Assembly (NCBI RefSeq): GCF_003385215.1
Contig: NZ_PQHW01000016.1
Location: 1 to 64,000 of the forward strand
From: Amycolatopsis thermalba
GTDB lineage: Bacteria; Actinomycetota; Actinomycetes; Mycobacteriales; Pseudonocardiaceae
Length of the DNA stretch: 64,000 nt
Reading direction: 5' to 3'
Shown: positions 43,520 through 53,833 of the stretch, piece by piece
How positions within the stretch are numbered: the first letter of the stretch is position 1
Layout: each line of letters opens with the position of its first letter
Position numbers and translations under genes: made by a program
Notes under the pieces: model-generated
What the model saw: only the letters and a program-made list of their open reading frames with translations
Told to the model about the DNA's origin: nothing
The model's database searches: none

Positions 43520-44701
43520 ATGCGGATCAGCTACACGCCCGACCAGGAGGAACTGCGCGGCGAACTGCGCGACTACTTCGCCCGGCTGATGACCCCGGAG
43601 CGGCGGGAGGCGCTGACCGGGGACGGCGGCGAGTACGGGGATGGCAAGGCCTACAAGGAAATCGTGCGTGAGCTGGGCCGGGACGGGTGGCTCGCGATCG
43701 GGTGGCCGGAGGAGTACGGCGGGCAGGCCCGGCCGATGCTCGACCAGCTGATCTTCACCGACGAGGCGGCCGTGGCCGGGGTGCCGGTGCCGTTCCTGAC
43801 GGTCAACACGATCGGCCCCACGATCATGCGGTTCGGCACGCCCGAGCAGAAGACGTTCTACCTGCCCCGCATCGCCGCCGGGGAGCTGCACTTCTCGATC
43901 GGCTACTCCGAGCCGGAGGCCGGGACCGACCTGGCGTCGCTGCGCACCCGCGCGGTCCGCGACGGCGACTCCTACGTGATCACCGGCCAGAAGATGTGGA
44001 CGAGCCTGATCGAGTACGCCGACTACGTGTGGCTGGCCGCGCGCACCGATCCGGACGCGAAGCGGCACAAGGGGCTGAGCATCCTGGTGGTGCCCACCGA
44101 CGCGCCCGGGATCTCCTGGACCAAGGTGCGCACCGTCGCCGGGCCCGGCACGAGCGCGACCTTCTACGACGGCGTGCGGGTGCCGGTGTCCGCCCGGATC
44201 GCCGACGAGAACGCCGGCTGGCCGCTCATCACGAACCAGCTCAACCACGAGCGGGTCGCGCTGACCTCGGCCGCGCCGATCATCGCGGCACTGGACGAGG
44301 TGCGGAGGTGGGCGCGGGAGACCAAGCAGCCGGACGGCAGCCGGGTCATCGACGCCGGGTGGGTCCGCACGCACCTGGCCCGCGTGCACGCCCACGCCGA
44401 GTACCTGAAGCTGCGCAACTGGCGGATCGCGTGGGCGGCCGGGTCGGGCGAGCTGGGCGCGGCGGAGGCGTCGGCGACGAAGGTGTTCGGCACGGAGCTG
44501 GCGATCGAGGCGTACCGGCTGCTGATGGAGGTCGTCGGGCCGGGCGCGGTGGTGCGTGCCGGCTCCCCCGGCGCCGTGCTGCGCGGACGGCTGGAACGCG
44601 CGCACCGCTCGGCGCTGATCCTGACCTTCGGCGGCGGCACGAACGAGATCCAGCGCGACCTGATCGCCGCGACCGCCCTGTCCCTGCCCGTGACCCGCTG
44701 A
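43520..44701 (+). CDS. fadE26: Acyl-CoA dehydrogenase FadE26
   Basis: 393 aa. N-terminal helical domain, then the FAD-binding FSIGYSEPEAGTDLASLRTRAVRDGD (about 120-145) and QKMWTSLIEYADYVWLAART. The C-terminal part has LRGRLERAHRSALILTFGGGTNEIQRDLIA, with the ACAD flavin-contact motif GGTNEIQRD. In M. tuberculosis FadE26-FadE27 form a heteromer that oxidises the C26-CoA sterol side chain. GGAGG seven bases before the ATG. Followed by fadE27 after 10 bp. Confidence 0.88.
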   Translation: MRISYTPDQEELRGELRDYFARLMTPERREALTGDGGEYGDGKAYKEIVRELGRDGWLAIGWPEEYGGQARPMLDQLIFTDEAAVAGVPVPFLTVNTIGPTIMRFGTPEQKTFYLPRIAAGELHFSIGYSEPEAGTDLASLRTRAVRDGDSYVITGQKMWTSLIEYADYVWLAARTDPDAKRHKGLSILVVPTDAPGISWTKVRTVAGPGTSATFYDGVRVPVSARIADENAGWPLITNQLNHERVALTSAAPIIAALDEVRRWARETKQPDGSRVIDAGWVRTHLARVHAHAEYLKLRNWRIAWAAGSGELGAAEASATKVFGTELAIEAYRLLMEVVGPGAVVRAGSPGAVLRGRLERAHRSALILTFGGGTNEIQRDLIAATALSLPVTR

Positions 44702-44711
44702 GGAGGAACCC

Positions 44712-45758
44712 GTGGACTTCGCGCTGAGTGAGGACGTCACCGAGCTGGCCTCGCTCGTCCGGCGGATCCTGGGCGAGCGGGCGACGCCGAGCGCCCACGG
44801 CTCGGGTGGGTTCGATCGGGCGGCTTGGGCGGAGCTGGCACGGGCGGGGGTGATCGACGCGGCGCTCCCGGCCGCGGTCGGCGGCGGTGGCCTGGGTCTG
44901 CTCGGGCAGTGCGCGGTGCTGACCGAGATCGGCCGGGCGGTCGCCGAGGTGCCGTACCTGCCGACCGTGGTGGCGGCGTCCGCGATCGCCGAGGCCGGCG
45001 ACGGGCGGCTGATCGAGCGGTGGGTGGTGCCGGCGGTGCGCGGCCGGGCGGTGCTGGCCCTGGCCCTGCCGGACGCGGGTGCGCCGTGCGGGTTCACGGC
45101 GGACGGCGACGGCGGCGGCTGGCGGGTCTCCGGGGCGCAGACGGCGGTGCCGTTCGCCGCGTTCGCCGATGCGCTGGTCGTGCCCGCGCACACGCCGGAG
45201 GGCACCGCGGTGTTCGTGGTGGACGCGGACGGGGTGCAGCCGCAGAGCGTGGTCGACCACGCGGACGCCGGCCTGGTCGAACTGGCCGGGGCCCCGGCTA
45301 CGCGCCTGGCTCTTCCCGAGGCGTGGGTGCGCGAGCGGGCGACGGTCGGGTTGTGCGCGCAGCAGCTCGGGGTGCTGGAGAGCGCGTTGCACCGCACGGC
45401 CGAGTACGCGCGCTCGCGGGAGCAGTTCGGGCACGCGATCGGGGCGTTCCAGGCGGTGCGGCAGCGGCTCGCGGACGGCTACATCGACGTGGAGGCCGTG
45501 CGGCTGACGCTGTGGCAGGCCGCGTGGCGCCTGTCCGAGGGGCTGCCGGCAGGCGAGGAGGTCGCGACCGCGAAGTACTGGGCCGCCGAGGCCGGGCACC
45601 GGGTCGCGCACACCGCGGTCCACGTGCACGGCGGCGTCGGCATCGACACCGAAGGCGACCTGCACCGGTACTTCGTCGCGGCCAAGCGGCTGGAGTTCAC
45701 CCTCGGCGGGGCCACGGCGCAGCTGCGGGTGCTGGGCGACCTGCTCGCGGCGTCATGA
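44712..45758 (+). CDS. fadE27: Acyl-CoA dehydrogenase FadE27
   Basis: 348 aa, ACAD fold. Shortened compared with FadE26: weak FAD-binding region (GFTADGDGGGWRVSGAQTAV), then ARSREQFGHAIGAFQAVRQRLAD (conserved ACAD motif) and HVHGGVGIDTEGDLHRYFVAAKRLEF. The asymmetric pair implies one active site per heterodimer. GTG start 44712 with GAGGAGG five bases away; stop overlaps fadD17. Confidence 0.88.
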   Translation: MDFALSEDVTELASLVRRILGERATPSAHGSGGFDRAAWAELARAGVIDAALPAAVGGGGLGLLGQCAVLTEIGRAVAEVPYLPTVVAASAIAEAGDGRLIERWVVPAVRGRAVLALALPDAGAPCGFTADGDGGGWRVSGAQTAVPFAAFADALVVPAHTPEGTAVFVVDADGVQPQSVVDHADAGLVELAGAPATRLALPEAWVRERATVGLCAQQLGVLESALHRTAEYARSREQFGHAIGAFQAVRQRLADGYIDVEAVRLTLWQAAWRLSEGLPAGEEVATAKYWAAEAGHRVAHTAVHVHGGVGIDTEGDLHRYFVAAKRLEFTLGGATAQLRVLGDLLAAS

Positions 45759-47284
45759 CGGTCACCGATCTGCTGCTGGCCCGCGCCGAGGACGACGGCC
45801 CGGGGTTGCGGTTCGAGGACGCGTCGTGGACGTGGCGGGAACACGTGCAGCAGTGCGCGGATCACGCGGCGGTGTTGCGGTCGCTGCTCACCGGGCCGGT
45901 GAAGCACGTGGGTGTGCTGGCGGACAACGTGCCGTCGTTCTCGTTCCTGCTCGGCGGGTGCGCGTTCGCGGGTGCGGTGCTGGTGGGGCTGAACCCGACG
46001 CGCCGGGGTGCGGCGCTGGAGCGGGACATCCGGCTCGCGGACTGCCAGCTGGTGCTCACCGAGGGGCGGCACGCGTCGCTGCTGTCCGGCATCGACGTCC
46101 CGGTGCTGGACCTGGACGGGCCGGAGTGGGCTTCGTTGCTGGCCTCGTGCGCGGGGTCTCCGCTGTCCCCGGTGGCCGCGACGCCCGCGGATCTGCTGAT
46201 GCTCATCTTCACCTCCGGCACCAGCGGCGATCCGAAGGCGGTGCGGTGCACGCACGAGAAGATCGCGTTCCCCGGGCAGATGCTCGCCACCCGGTTCGGG
46301 TTGTCCACATCGGACTGCATCTACCTGTCGATGCCGATGTTCCACTCGAACGCGATCATGGCCGGCTGGTCGGTGGGGCTGGCCGCCGGGGCGACGCTGG
46401 CGATGCGGCGGCGGTTCTCGGCGTCCGGGTTCCTGCCGGACGTGCGGCGGTTCGGCGCCACCTACGCGAACTACGTCGGCAAGCCGCTGTCGTACGTGCT
46501 CGCGACGCCGGAGTTGCCGGACGACGCCGACAACCCGCTGCGGATCGTGTACGGCAACGAGGGCGCGGAAGCGGATCTGGCCGAGTTCGGGCGGCGGTTC
46601 GGCTGTCACGTCGTGGACGCGTTCGGCTCGACCGAGGGCGGGATCGGCTTCGCCCGGACGCCGGACACGCCGGCGGGTTCGCTGGGCCGGCTGCCCGAGG
46701 GAGTGTCTGTGCTGGACCCGGAAACCGGCTCGGTGTGCCCGCCCGGCGTGGTCGGGGAACTGGTGAACACCGCCGGCGCGGGTGCGTTCGCGGGCTACTA
46801 CAAGAACCCGGAGGCGGACGCCGAGCGCCTGCGCGACGGGCGGTACCACACGGGCGACCTGGCGTACGTGGACGAGAACGGGTTCTGCTTCTTCGCCGGC
46901 CGGCTGGGCGACTGGCTGCGGGTCGACGGGGAGAACCTGGGCACCGCGCCGATCGAGCGGATCCTGCTGCGCCACCCGGCGATCGCGGAGGCGGCGGTGT
47001 ACGCCGTGCCGGACCCCGCGGTCGGTGACCAGGTGATGGCCGCGCTCGTGTTGTCGGGGCCGCTGACGCCCGGGGAGTTCGGCTCGTTCCTGGCGGCGCA
47101 ACCGGACCTCGGCCCGAAGCAGCTGCCCCGGTTCGTGCGCCTCGTCTCGGAACTCCCCCGGACGTCGACGTACAAGGTGGCGAAACGGCGGCTGGCCGCG
47201 GAGGGGACGGGCTGCTCGGACCCGGTCTGGTCACGTACCGGCAAGGACTGCGTGTACGCCCCCCGGCCGACGGTGCGACCGTAG
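45755..47284 (+). CDS. fadD17: Sterol side-chain acyl-CoA synthetase FadD17
   Basis: 509 aa. Adenylate-forming motifs: LMLIFTSGTSGDPKAVRCTHEK (about 150), VVDAFGSTEGGIGF, GRYHTGDLAYVDENGFCFFAGR and LRVDGENLGTAPIERIL; the final STYKVAKRRL has the catalytic Lys. Activates a sterol side-chain carboxylate to CoA. ATG overlaps the fadE27 stop (ATGA). Length matches FadD17. C-terminal tail extends beyond the last motif. Confidence 0.87.
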   Translation: MTVTDLLLARAEDDGPGLRFEDASWTWREHVQQCADHAAVLRSLLTGPVKHVGVLADNVPSFSFLLGGCAFAGAVLVGLNPTRRGAALERDIRLADCQLVLTEGRHASLLSGIDVPVLDLDGPEWASLLASCAGSPLSPVAATPADLLMLIFTSGTSGDPKAVRCTHEKIAFPGQMLATRFGLSTSDCIYLSMPMFHSNAIMAGWSVGLAAGATLAMRRRFSASGFLPDVRRFGATYANYVGKPLSYVLATPELPDDADNPLRIVYGNEGAEADLAEFGRRFGCHVVDAFGSTEGGIGFARTPDTPAGSLGRLPEGVSVLDPETGSVCPPGVVGELVNTAGAGAFAGYYKNPEADAERLRDGRYHTGDLAYVDENGFCFFAGRLGDWLRVDGENLGTAPIERILLRHPAIAEAAVYAVPDPAVGDQVMAALVLSGPLTPGEFGSFLAAQPDLGPKQLPRFVRLVSELPRTSTYKVAKRRLAAEGTGCSDPVWSRTGKDCVYAPRPTVRP

Positions 47285-47295
47285 CGTGGCGGTAT

Positions 47296-47330
47296 CGGTG
47301 GGGTTCACGCACTGAACCTGCTCCCCACCG
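47296..47330. terminator. Terminator between fadD17 and pat-like gene
   Basis: Nested arms: CGGTGGGG (47296-47303) with CCCCACCG (47323-47330), and GGTTCA (47302-47307) with TGAACC (47313-47318). It lies in the 65-bp gap between two convergent stops and could serve both directions. Confidence 0.7.
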
Positions 47331-47349
47331 CGGGCCTCTCCCCGGCGGC

Positions 47350-50300
47350 TCAGAACCGCACGTTGATCGGCCGCAGGCGCCGGGGTCCGGTGTCCGGCCG
47401 GGCGGGCGGCGGGCCCAGCACGATGCGCGCGTTGGCGACGAACGCCCCCTCCGGCGAAGCCATCACCGGGTCCAGCGTCAGCGCCCGCACCTCCGGGTGG
47501 TCCTCCGCCAGCGCCGCCACCCGCAGCACCATGTCCTGCAGCGCGGCCAGGTCCGCCGGCTCGTCGCCGCGGTAGCCGGTCAGCAGCGGGGCGCTCTTCG
47601 GCTCCCGGATGAGCGTCGCGGCGTCCACGTCGGTCAGCGGCACCGCCCGGTACGCCCGGTCCCCCAGCAGCGTGCTCACCAGCCCGGACAGCCCGAACGA
47701 CACCAGGCTGCCGAACGACGGGTCGTCCTGCAGCCCGATCAGGCACGAGATGCCCTTCGGCGCCATCTTCTGCACGTAGACGTCCTGCTCGCCGGACACC
47801 TCGCTCAGGTCCTCGTACCCGCGCCGCACCGCGTCGGGCGAGGCCAGGTCCAGTCGCACGCCCGCGAGGTCCGGCCGTCCGCGCAACCGCTCGTCCACGG
47901 CCTTCACCGTCACCGGGTAGCCCAGCTCCTCGGCGGCCTCGACCGCGCCCTCGGCGCTGGACACCATCCGGAACGGCACCACGTCGATCCCGTAGCACCC
48001 GAGCAGCCGCACGATGTCGGCGTCCTCCAGCACGACGTTCTTGTCACCGCCGGCCAGGATGTCCCGCACGACCTGCTCCGCCTGCTCGACGTGCAGCCCG
48101 TCGGGGCGGATCAGCGTGCCCTGCGGCCGCTGCCGCCACGCCGCGTACCGCACGACCTTCGCCAGCGCGTTCACCGCGCGCTCGGGGCTCGGGTAGGACG
48201 GGATCGACCCGCGGCCGGGGGCGCCGTCCGGGCCGGGCACGGCCAGCTCCGCCGGCTCGCCCTCGGCGGCGAGGAACGTCGAGACGATCGGTTTGCCCTG
48301 GTCCAGCTCCTGCGCCGCCTCGCGCAGCGCCCGCGCGTAGGTGCTGCCCGGGATCGACAGCGGCGGCACGAACACCGCGACCAGCGCGTCGGTCTCCGGG
48401 TTGTTCAGCGCCTCCCGCACCGCGGCGGCGAAGTCGTCCGGACCGGCCTGCGGCCCGACGTCGACCGGGTCGAACGCCAGCCGCAGCCCCTGCGCGCGGG
48501 CGGTGTCGGCGGCGAGCAGGCCGATCGCGCTGGAGTTGCCGACGATCCCGATCCGCGGGCCCGCGGGCAGCGGCTGGTGCGCGAACACCAGGGCGGTGTC
48601 GAACAGCTGCGCCAGCGTCTCCACCCGCACCACGCCGGCCTGCTCGAACAGAGCCTGCACGCTCGACTCGTCGACCTCGGCGGAGGTCGCGGCCAGCTGC
48701 GGGCGGACGGCGTGCCGGCCGGACTTCACCGCGACGATCGGCTTGCTGCGGCCCAGCCGCCGCGCCAGCCGCGCGAACTTGCGCGGATTGCCGAACGATT
48801 CGAGGTAGAGCAGGACGAGGTCGGTGTTGGAGTCGGTCTCCCAGTACTGCAGCAGGTCGTTGCCCGAGACGTCGGCGCGGTTGCCTGCGGAGACGAACGT
48901 CGACAGGCCCAGGCCGCGCGCCTCCGCGTCGGCGAGGATCGCGGTGCCCAGCGCACCGGACTGGCAGAAGAAGCCGGCGCGGCCGCGTTTGGGCAGGCGC
49001 GGGGCGAGGGTGGCGTTGAGCCGCACGGCCGGGTCGGTGTTGAGCACGCCGAGGGCGTTCGGGCCGACCACGCGCATGCCGTGTGCGCGGGCCTCGCCGA
49101 CCAGGCGCAGCTCGGCGTGCAGGCCGTGCGGTCCGGCCTCGCCGAACCCGGCGGTGACGATCAGCAACGTCTTGACACCCTTGGCGAGGGCACCGTCCAA
49201 CACGGACTCCACCTGGTCGGCGGGGACCGCGACCACGGCGAGGTCCACCGGGTCCGGGATGTCCACAACGGACGGATAGGCGCGCACCCCGCGCACCGAT
49301 CGGTGCTCCGGGTTGACCGGGTAGACGGTGCCGGCGAAGTCCGCGGCGAGCAGGTTCGACAGGACCGAGTAACCGACCTTGGTGGGGTCGGCGGAGGCAC
49401 CGATCACGGCCACCGACCGCGGGTGCAGCAGGTTGTAGACGCTACGCGCCTCGGCGGCCTGTTCCCGCGCCCGAGCGACGGCGAGGGACTCCTCGGTGGG
49501 GTCGATGTCGAACTCCAGGTGCAGCACGCCCTCCTCGATGGCGCGGCTGACCTGGTAGCCGGCGTCGCGGAAGACCCGCACCATGGCGGCGTTCTCGGCG
49601 AGGACCTCGGCGACGAACCGGCGCAGACCGCTCTCGGAGGCGGCCGCGGCCAGGTGTTCCAGCAGGATCGACCCGACGCCGCGCCCCTGGTGAGCGTCGT
49701 CGACGACGAACGCCACCTCGGCCGACGGCCCGTGCCCGAGCCGCTCGTACCGCCCCACGGCGATGATGTCGTCGCCGAGCAGGGCGACGAACGCGACCCG
49801 GTCGTGGTGGTCCACGACGGAGAACCGCTCGAGATCCCGCTGCGGGATGCGCGGGTAGGCGCCGAAGTAGCGCAGGTACCGGGTGCGCTCGGAAAGCTTG
49901 CCGTGGAAGGAGACGAGGGCGTCGGCGTCACTGGGGATGATGGGTCGCAAGTGGACGGTGCCGCCGTCACTGAGCAGAACGTCGGCCTCCCAGTGGCGGG
50001 GGTAGTCATAGGGATCGCGGGGCCCGTGCTTGTCACGGTTCGCGCCACCACGCTCGGCGTCGAGCTCAGCCGCCCCACGGTCAGCACCACCGCGCTCGGC
50101 ACCGGGCTCACCCGCCCCACCCCCAGCACGAGGCTCAGGGCCACCACTGCCAACACCATCGCGCCCAGCACCACCAGGCTCGGCACCCGGCCCAGCCGCA
50201 CCACGCTCGGCACCACCGCGCTCAGAATCGGGCTCAGCGCCACCGCTCCCAGCACCAGCAGGCCCACCGCCACCGCGCTCTGCGCCAGGCTCAGCCGCAC

Positions 50301-50580
50301 CGCGCCCAGCGCCACCAAGTCCAGCGCCACCAAGTCCAGCACCACCGCGGTCGGCACCTGCGGGCCCAGCGCCACCGCTACCCCTGGGGCCGGTCTCGCC
50401 CGGCTGCTTCCGGTCGCCGCCGCCGCTCCGGCTCTCACCGGGCCCGCCGGCCGAGGCCCGGTGCGCGCCGGCCTCGCCGCGGGGCCCGCCGGTCCACCGC
50501 TGCTCCGCCCCGCTCAGGCCGTGAGCGGTCCCGCCGGGTTCGTCCTCGTGCGCGCCGCCGGGCGTGTCGGTCCTGCTCAT
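47350..50580 (-). CDS. Pat-type GNAT/acyl-CoA-synthetase-like lysine acyltransferase
   Basis: 1076 aa. Residues 1-182 are a Gly/Ala/Arg/Glu-rich low-complexity segment without predicted fold. Residues about 195-355 are a GNAT domain (VAFVVDDAHQGRGVGSILLEHLAAAA is the acetyl-CoA loop). Residues about 375-830 are the CoA-binding and CoA-ligase domains of the NDP-forming acetyl-CoA synthetase type (SVAVIGASADPTKVGYSV; FFCQSGALGTAILADA). The C-terminus (about 840-1060) is ATP-grasp-like. Actinomycete Pat proteins of this design acetylate acyl-CoA synthetases. Next to acuC, 28 bp away. The real start could be further inside if the repeat is not translated. Confidence 0.8.
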   Translation of the reverse strand: MSRTDTPGGAHEDEPGGTAHGLSGAEQRWTGGPRGEAGAHRASAGGPGESRSGGGDRKQPGETGPRGSGGAGPAGADRGGAGLGGAGLGGAGRGAAEPGAERGGGGPAGAGSGGAEPDSERGGAERGAAGPGAEPGGAGRDGVGSGGPEPRAGGGAGEPGAERGGADRGAAELDAERGGANRDKHGPRDPYDYPRHWEADVLLSDGGTVHLRPIIPSDADALVSFHGKLSERTRYLRYFGAYPRIPQRDLERFSVVDHHDRVAFVALLGDDIIAVGRYERLGHGPSAEVAFVVDDAHQGRGVGSILLEHLAAAASESGLRRFVAEVLAENAAMVRVFRDAGYQVSRAIEEGVLHLEFDIDPTEESLAVARAREQAAEARSVYNLLHPRSVAVIGASADPTKVGYSVLSNLLAADFAGTVYPVNPEHRSVRGVRAYPSVVDIPDPVDLAVVAVPADQVESVLDGALAKGVKTLLIVTAGFGEAGPHGLHAELRLVGEARAHGMRVVGPNALGVLNTDPAVRLNATLAPRLPKRGRAGFFCQSGALGTAILADAEARGLGLSTFVSAGNRADVSGNDLLQYWETDSNTDLVLLYLESFGNPRKFARLARRLGRSKPIVAVKSGRHAVRPQLAATSAEVDESSVQALFEQAGVVRVETLAQLFDTALVFAHQPLPAGPRIGIVGNSSAIGLLAADTARAQGLRLAFDPVDVGPQAGPDDFAAAVREALNNPETDALVAVFVPPLSIPGSTYARALREAAQELDQGKPIVSTFLAAEGEPAELAVPGPDGAPGRGSIPSYPSPERAVNALAKVVRYAAWRQRPQGTLIRPDGLHVEQAEQVVRDILAGGDKNVVLEDADIVRLLGCYGIDVVPFRMVSSAEGAVEAAEELGYPVTVKAVDERLRGRPDLAGVRLDLASPDAVRRGYEDLSEVSGEQDVYVQKMAPKGISCLIGLQDDPSFGSLVSFGLSGLVSTLLGDRAYRAVPLTDVDAATLIREPKSAPLLTGYRGDEPADLAALQDMVLRVAALAEDHPEVRALTLDPVMASPEGAFVANARIVLGPPPARPDTGPRRLRPINVRF

Positions 50581-50608
50581 CTCACGTCGATTCCTCGGCT
50601 CGGTCGGG

Positions 50609-51778
50609 TCAGTCCCTCGGGTCGTCGGGGTCGAGGCCGTGCAGCGGGAACACCGCGCGGCGCGTGTCCCGGATCGCGACGTCGACCGGGTCGTCCACCC
50701 CGTCGCCCCAGGCGCGGAACGCGGTGTCCCGCCCGTCGGTCATCTCCGGCGGCACCTCGGCGCTCGGCGCGGCCCTCAGGACCGTGCTGACCCAGTTGGG
50801 CGGCAGCGGCGTCTCGGGCTTCACGTCTCGGTCGAGCACCGTCGCCATCAGGTGCGTCCACGACCGCGGCACCACCCGGATCAGCTGGTACCCGCCACCG
50901 CCGACGGCGAGCCACCGGCCCTCGGTGTGGCGCTCGGCGAGGTCACGCAGAGTAGCGTAGATCGTCCGGTGTCCGTCGACCGAGAGCGCGAGGTCGGCCA
51001 GGGGGTCCTCCTCGTGCGAGTCCACGCCGCACTGGGTGACCAGGATCTGCGGCCGGAACACCTCGAGCAGGGACGGCACGACCGCGTGGAAGGCGCGCAG
51101 CCACCCGGCGTCGCGCGTGCCCGGCGGCAGCGGGACGTTCACCGACGTGCCCTCGGCCTCGCCGGACCCGGTTTCGGCGCTGTACCCGGTGCCCGGCCAC
51201 AGGGTGAACGGGTGCTGGTGCAGCGAGACGGTGAGCACGCGGGGGTCGCCGTAGAAGGCGGCCTGCACGCCGTCGCCGTGGTGGACGTCGGTGTCGATGT
51301 AGGCGATGCGGTCGAAACCGTGGTCGAGCAGCCAGGAGACGGCGACCGCGCAGTCGTTGTAGACGCAGAAGCCCGCGGCGTGGTCGCGCATGGCGTGGTG
51401 CAGGCCACCCGCGATGTTCACCGCGCGGCGCGCCTCCCCGTCGGCGATCTTGCGGGCGCCGAGCAGGGTCGAGCCGACCACCAGGGCGGAGGCGTCGTGC
51501 ATGTCGCTGAACACCGGGTTGTCGGCGGTGCCGAGGCCGTGGCCGACGTCCCAGCCCGCGGTCGGCGCCAGCTTGACCGCCGCCAGGTACTCCTCAGCGT
51601 GGATGCGGTACAACTCGGTATCGGTGGCGGGCTCGGGCACGAGCAGTTCCACGCCGTCGAGGACCCCCAGCTCGGTGGCGAGCCGCACGGTGAGGTCGAG
51701 CCGGACCGGGTTGAACGGGTGCTCACCGCCGAGGTCGTAACCGAGGAGGGCGGGATCCCAGACGACGGCGGGCTGCAT
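50609..51778 (-). CDS. acuC: AcuC-like protein deacetylase
   Basis: 389 aa, class I/II histone-deacetylase fold. Motifs GGLHHAMRDHAAGFCVYND (active-site His pair), IAYIDTDVHHGDGVQAAFYGDP (zinc Asp and His), and a Gly-rich ESLAVGGGGYQL. AcuC in other bacteria removes acetyl groups from lysines, reactivating acetyl-CoA synthetase. Pairs with the Pat-like enzyme. It is divergent from ideR. Confidence 0.85.
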   Translation of the reverse strand: MQPAVVWDPALLGYDLGGEHPFNPVRLDLTVRLATELGVLDGVELLVPEPATDTELYRIHAEEYLAAVKLAPTAGWDVGHGLGTADNPVFSDMHDASALVVGSTLLGARKIADGEARRAVNIAGGLHHAMRDHAAGFCVYNDCAVAVSWLLDHGFDRIAYIDTDVHHGDGVQAAFYGDPRVLTVSLHQHPFTLWPGTGYSAETGSGEAEGTSVNVPLPPGTRDAGWLRAFHAVVPSLLEVFRPQILVTQCGVDSHEEDPLADLALSVDGHRTIYATLRDLAERHTEGRWLAVGGGGYQLIRVVPRSWTHLMATVLDRDVKPETPLPPNWVSTVLRAAPSAEVPPEMTDGRDTAFRAWGDGVDDPVDVAIRDTRRAVFPLHGLDPDDPRD

Positions 51779-51817
51779 GACGTCCGATGGTAGCCGTGAG
51801 GAGCGGGATTATCCTCC

Positions 51818-51856
51818 CGGTCACCTGGGGTGACCGTCGCCCGGAACGACTACCAT
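51818..51856 (+). promoter_or_regulatory. ideR promoter with palindromic operator
   Basis: The perfect palindrome CGGTCACCTGGGGTGACCG (51818-51836; 8-bp arms, 3-bp spacer) lies where the -35 is expected; TACCAT (51851-51856) fits a -10. Predicted start near 51863, 20 bp before the GTG. It does not resemble the classical iron box, so another regulator may bind, or IdeR uses a variant. Confidence 0.55.
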
Positions 51857-51882
51857 GGATTGTCGCGGACGAAGGGGACATC

Positions 51883-52574
51883 GTGAACGATCTCATCGAC
51901 ACCACAGAGATGTACTTGAAGACCATCTTCGAGCTCGAAGAGGAAGGTGTCGTACCGCTGCGCGCCCGCATCGCCGAACGGCTGCAGCAGAGCGGTCCGA
52001 CAGTCAGCCAGACGGTGGCCCGCATGGAACGCGACGGGCTGGTGCGCGTCGCCGACGACCGCCACCTGCAGCTCACCGACCACGGGCGGGAGCTCGCCAT
52101 CGCCGTCATGCGCAAGCACCGCCTCGCGGAGCGGCTGCTGCTCGACGTGATCGGCCTGGAGTGGGAGCACGTGCACACCGAGGCCTGCCACTGGGAGCAC
52201 GTCATGAGCGAGGCGGTGGAGCGCAAGCTGGTCCGGCTGCTCGACCACCCGACCACCTCACCCTACGGCAACCCGATCCCCGGTCTGGACAAGCTCGGCG
52301 AGGGCGGGCTGCCCGCGCCGCCGGCCGAGGCCGACCTGGTGCGGCTGGACGACTTCGCGCGCTCCGGCGGCGGCAAGGCGGAGATCCGGCGCCTGGCCGA
52401 GCACATCCAGCTCGACGAGAAGCTGATGGTCGACCTGAAGAAGGCGGGAGTCGCCCCCGGCAGCGTCGTGTCGGTGCGCCGCGCGGACGGCGGCGGCACC
52501 GCCGAGCTGACCGGTGAGCTCGGCGCGGTCCAGGTGCCCATGTCGGTGCTGCACGCGGTTCTGGCGCAGGCCAA

Positions 52575-52578
<4 letters not shown>
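51883..52578 (+). CDS. ideR: Iron-dependent repressor IdeR
   Basis: 231 aa, DtxR/IdeR family. N-terminal HTH ([20 protein letters not shown]), dimerisation domain, and SH3-like C-terminus ([17 protein letters not shown]). Using GTG 51883 as residue 1, the metal ligands fall exactly where expected: Met10, His79, Glu83, His98, Cys102, Glu105 and His106 (C-H-W-E-H). That fixes the start and the function as a Fe(II)-activated repressor of iron uptake. A longer frame to 51787 would shift these numbers. Four-base overlap with galK. Confidence 0.93.
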
Positions 52579-53747
<1,169 letters not shown>

Positions 53748-53833
53748 CCCGGGCGGGCCGAGCCTGTGCGTGGCTCACAGGTCGATGGTCCACACTGGCG
53801 GACACCTCCTTTTCGTTCTCGAGAAAGGCTTCG

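Noticed and set aside
50030-50524. Plus-strand frame rich in Ala, Pro and Ser opposite the pat-like leader
   Set aside because: It mirrors the repeat composition and has no RBS or recognised domain.
51787-51882. Longer N-terminus for IdeR
   Set aside because: With the GTG at 51883 all known metal ligands keep their standard numbers (Met10 to His106).
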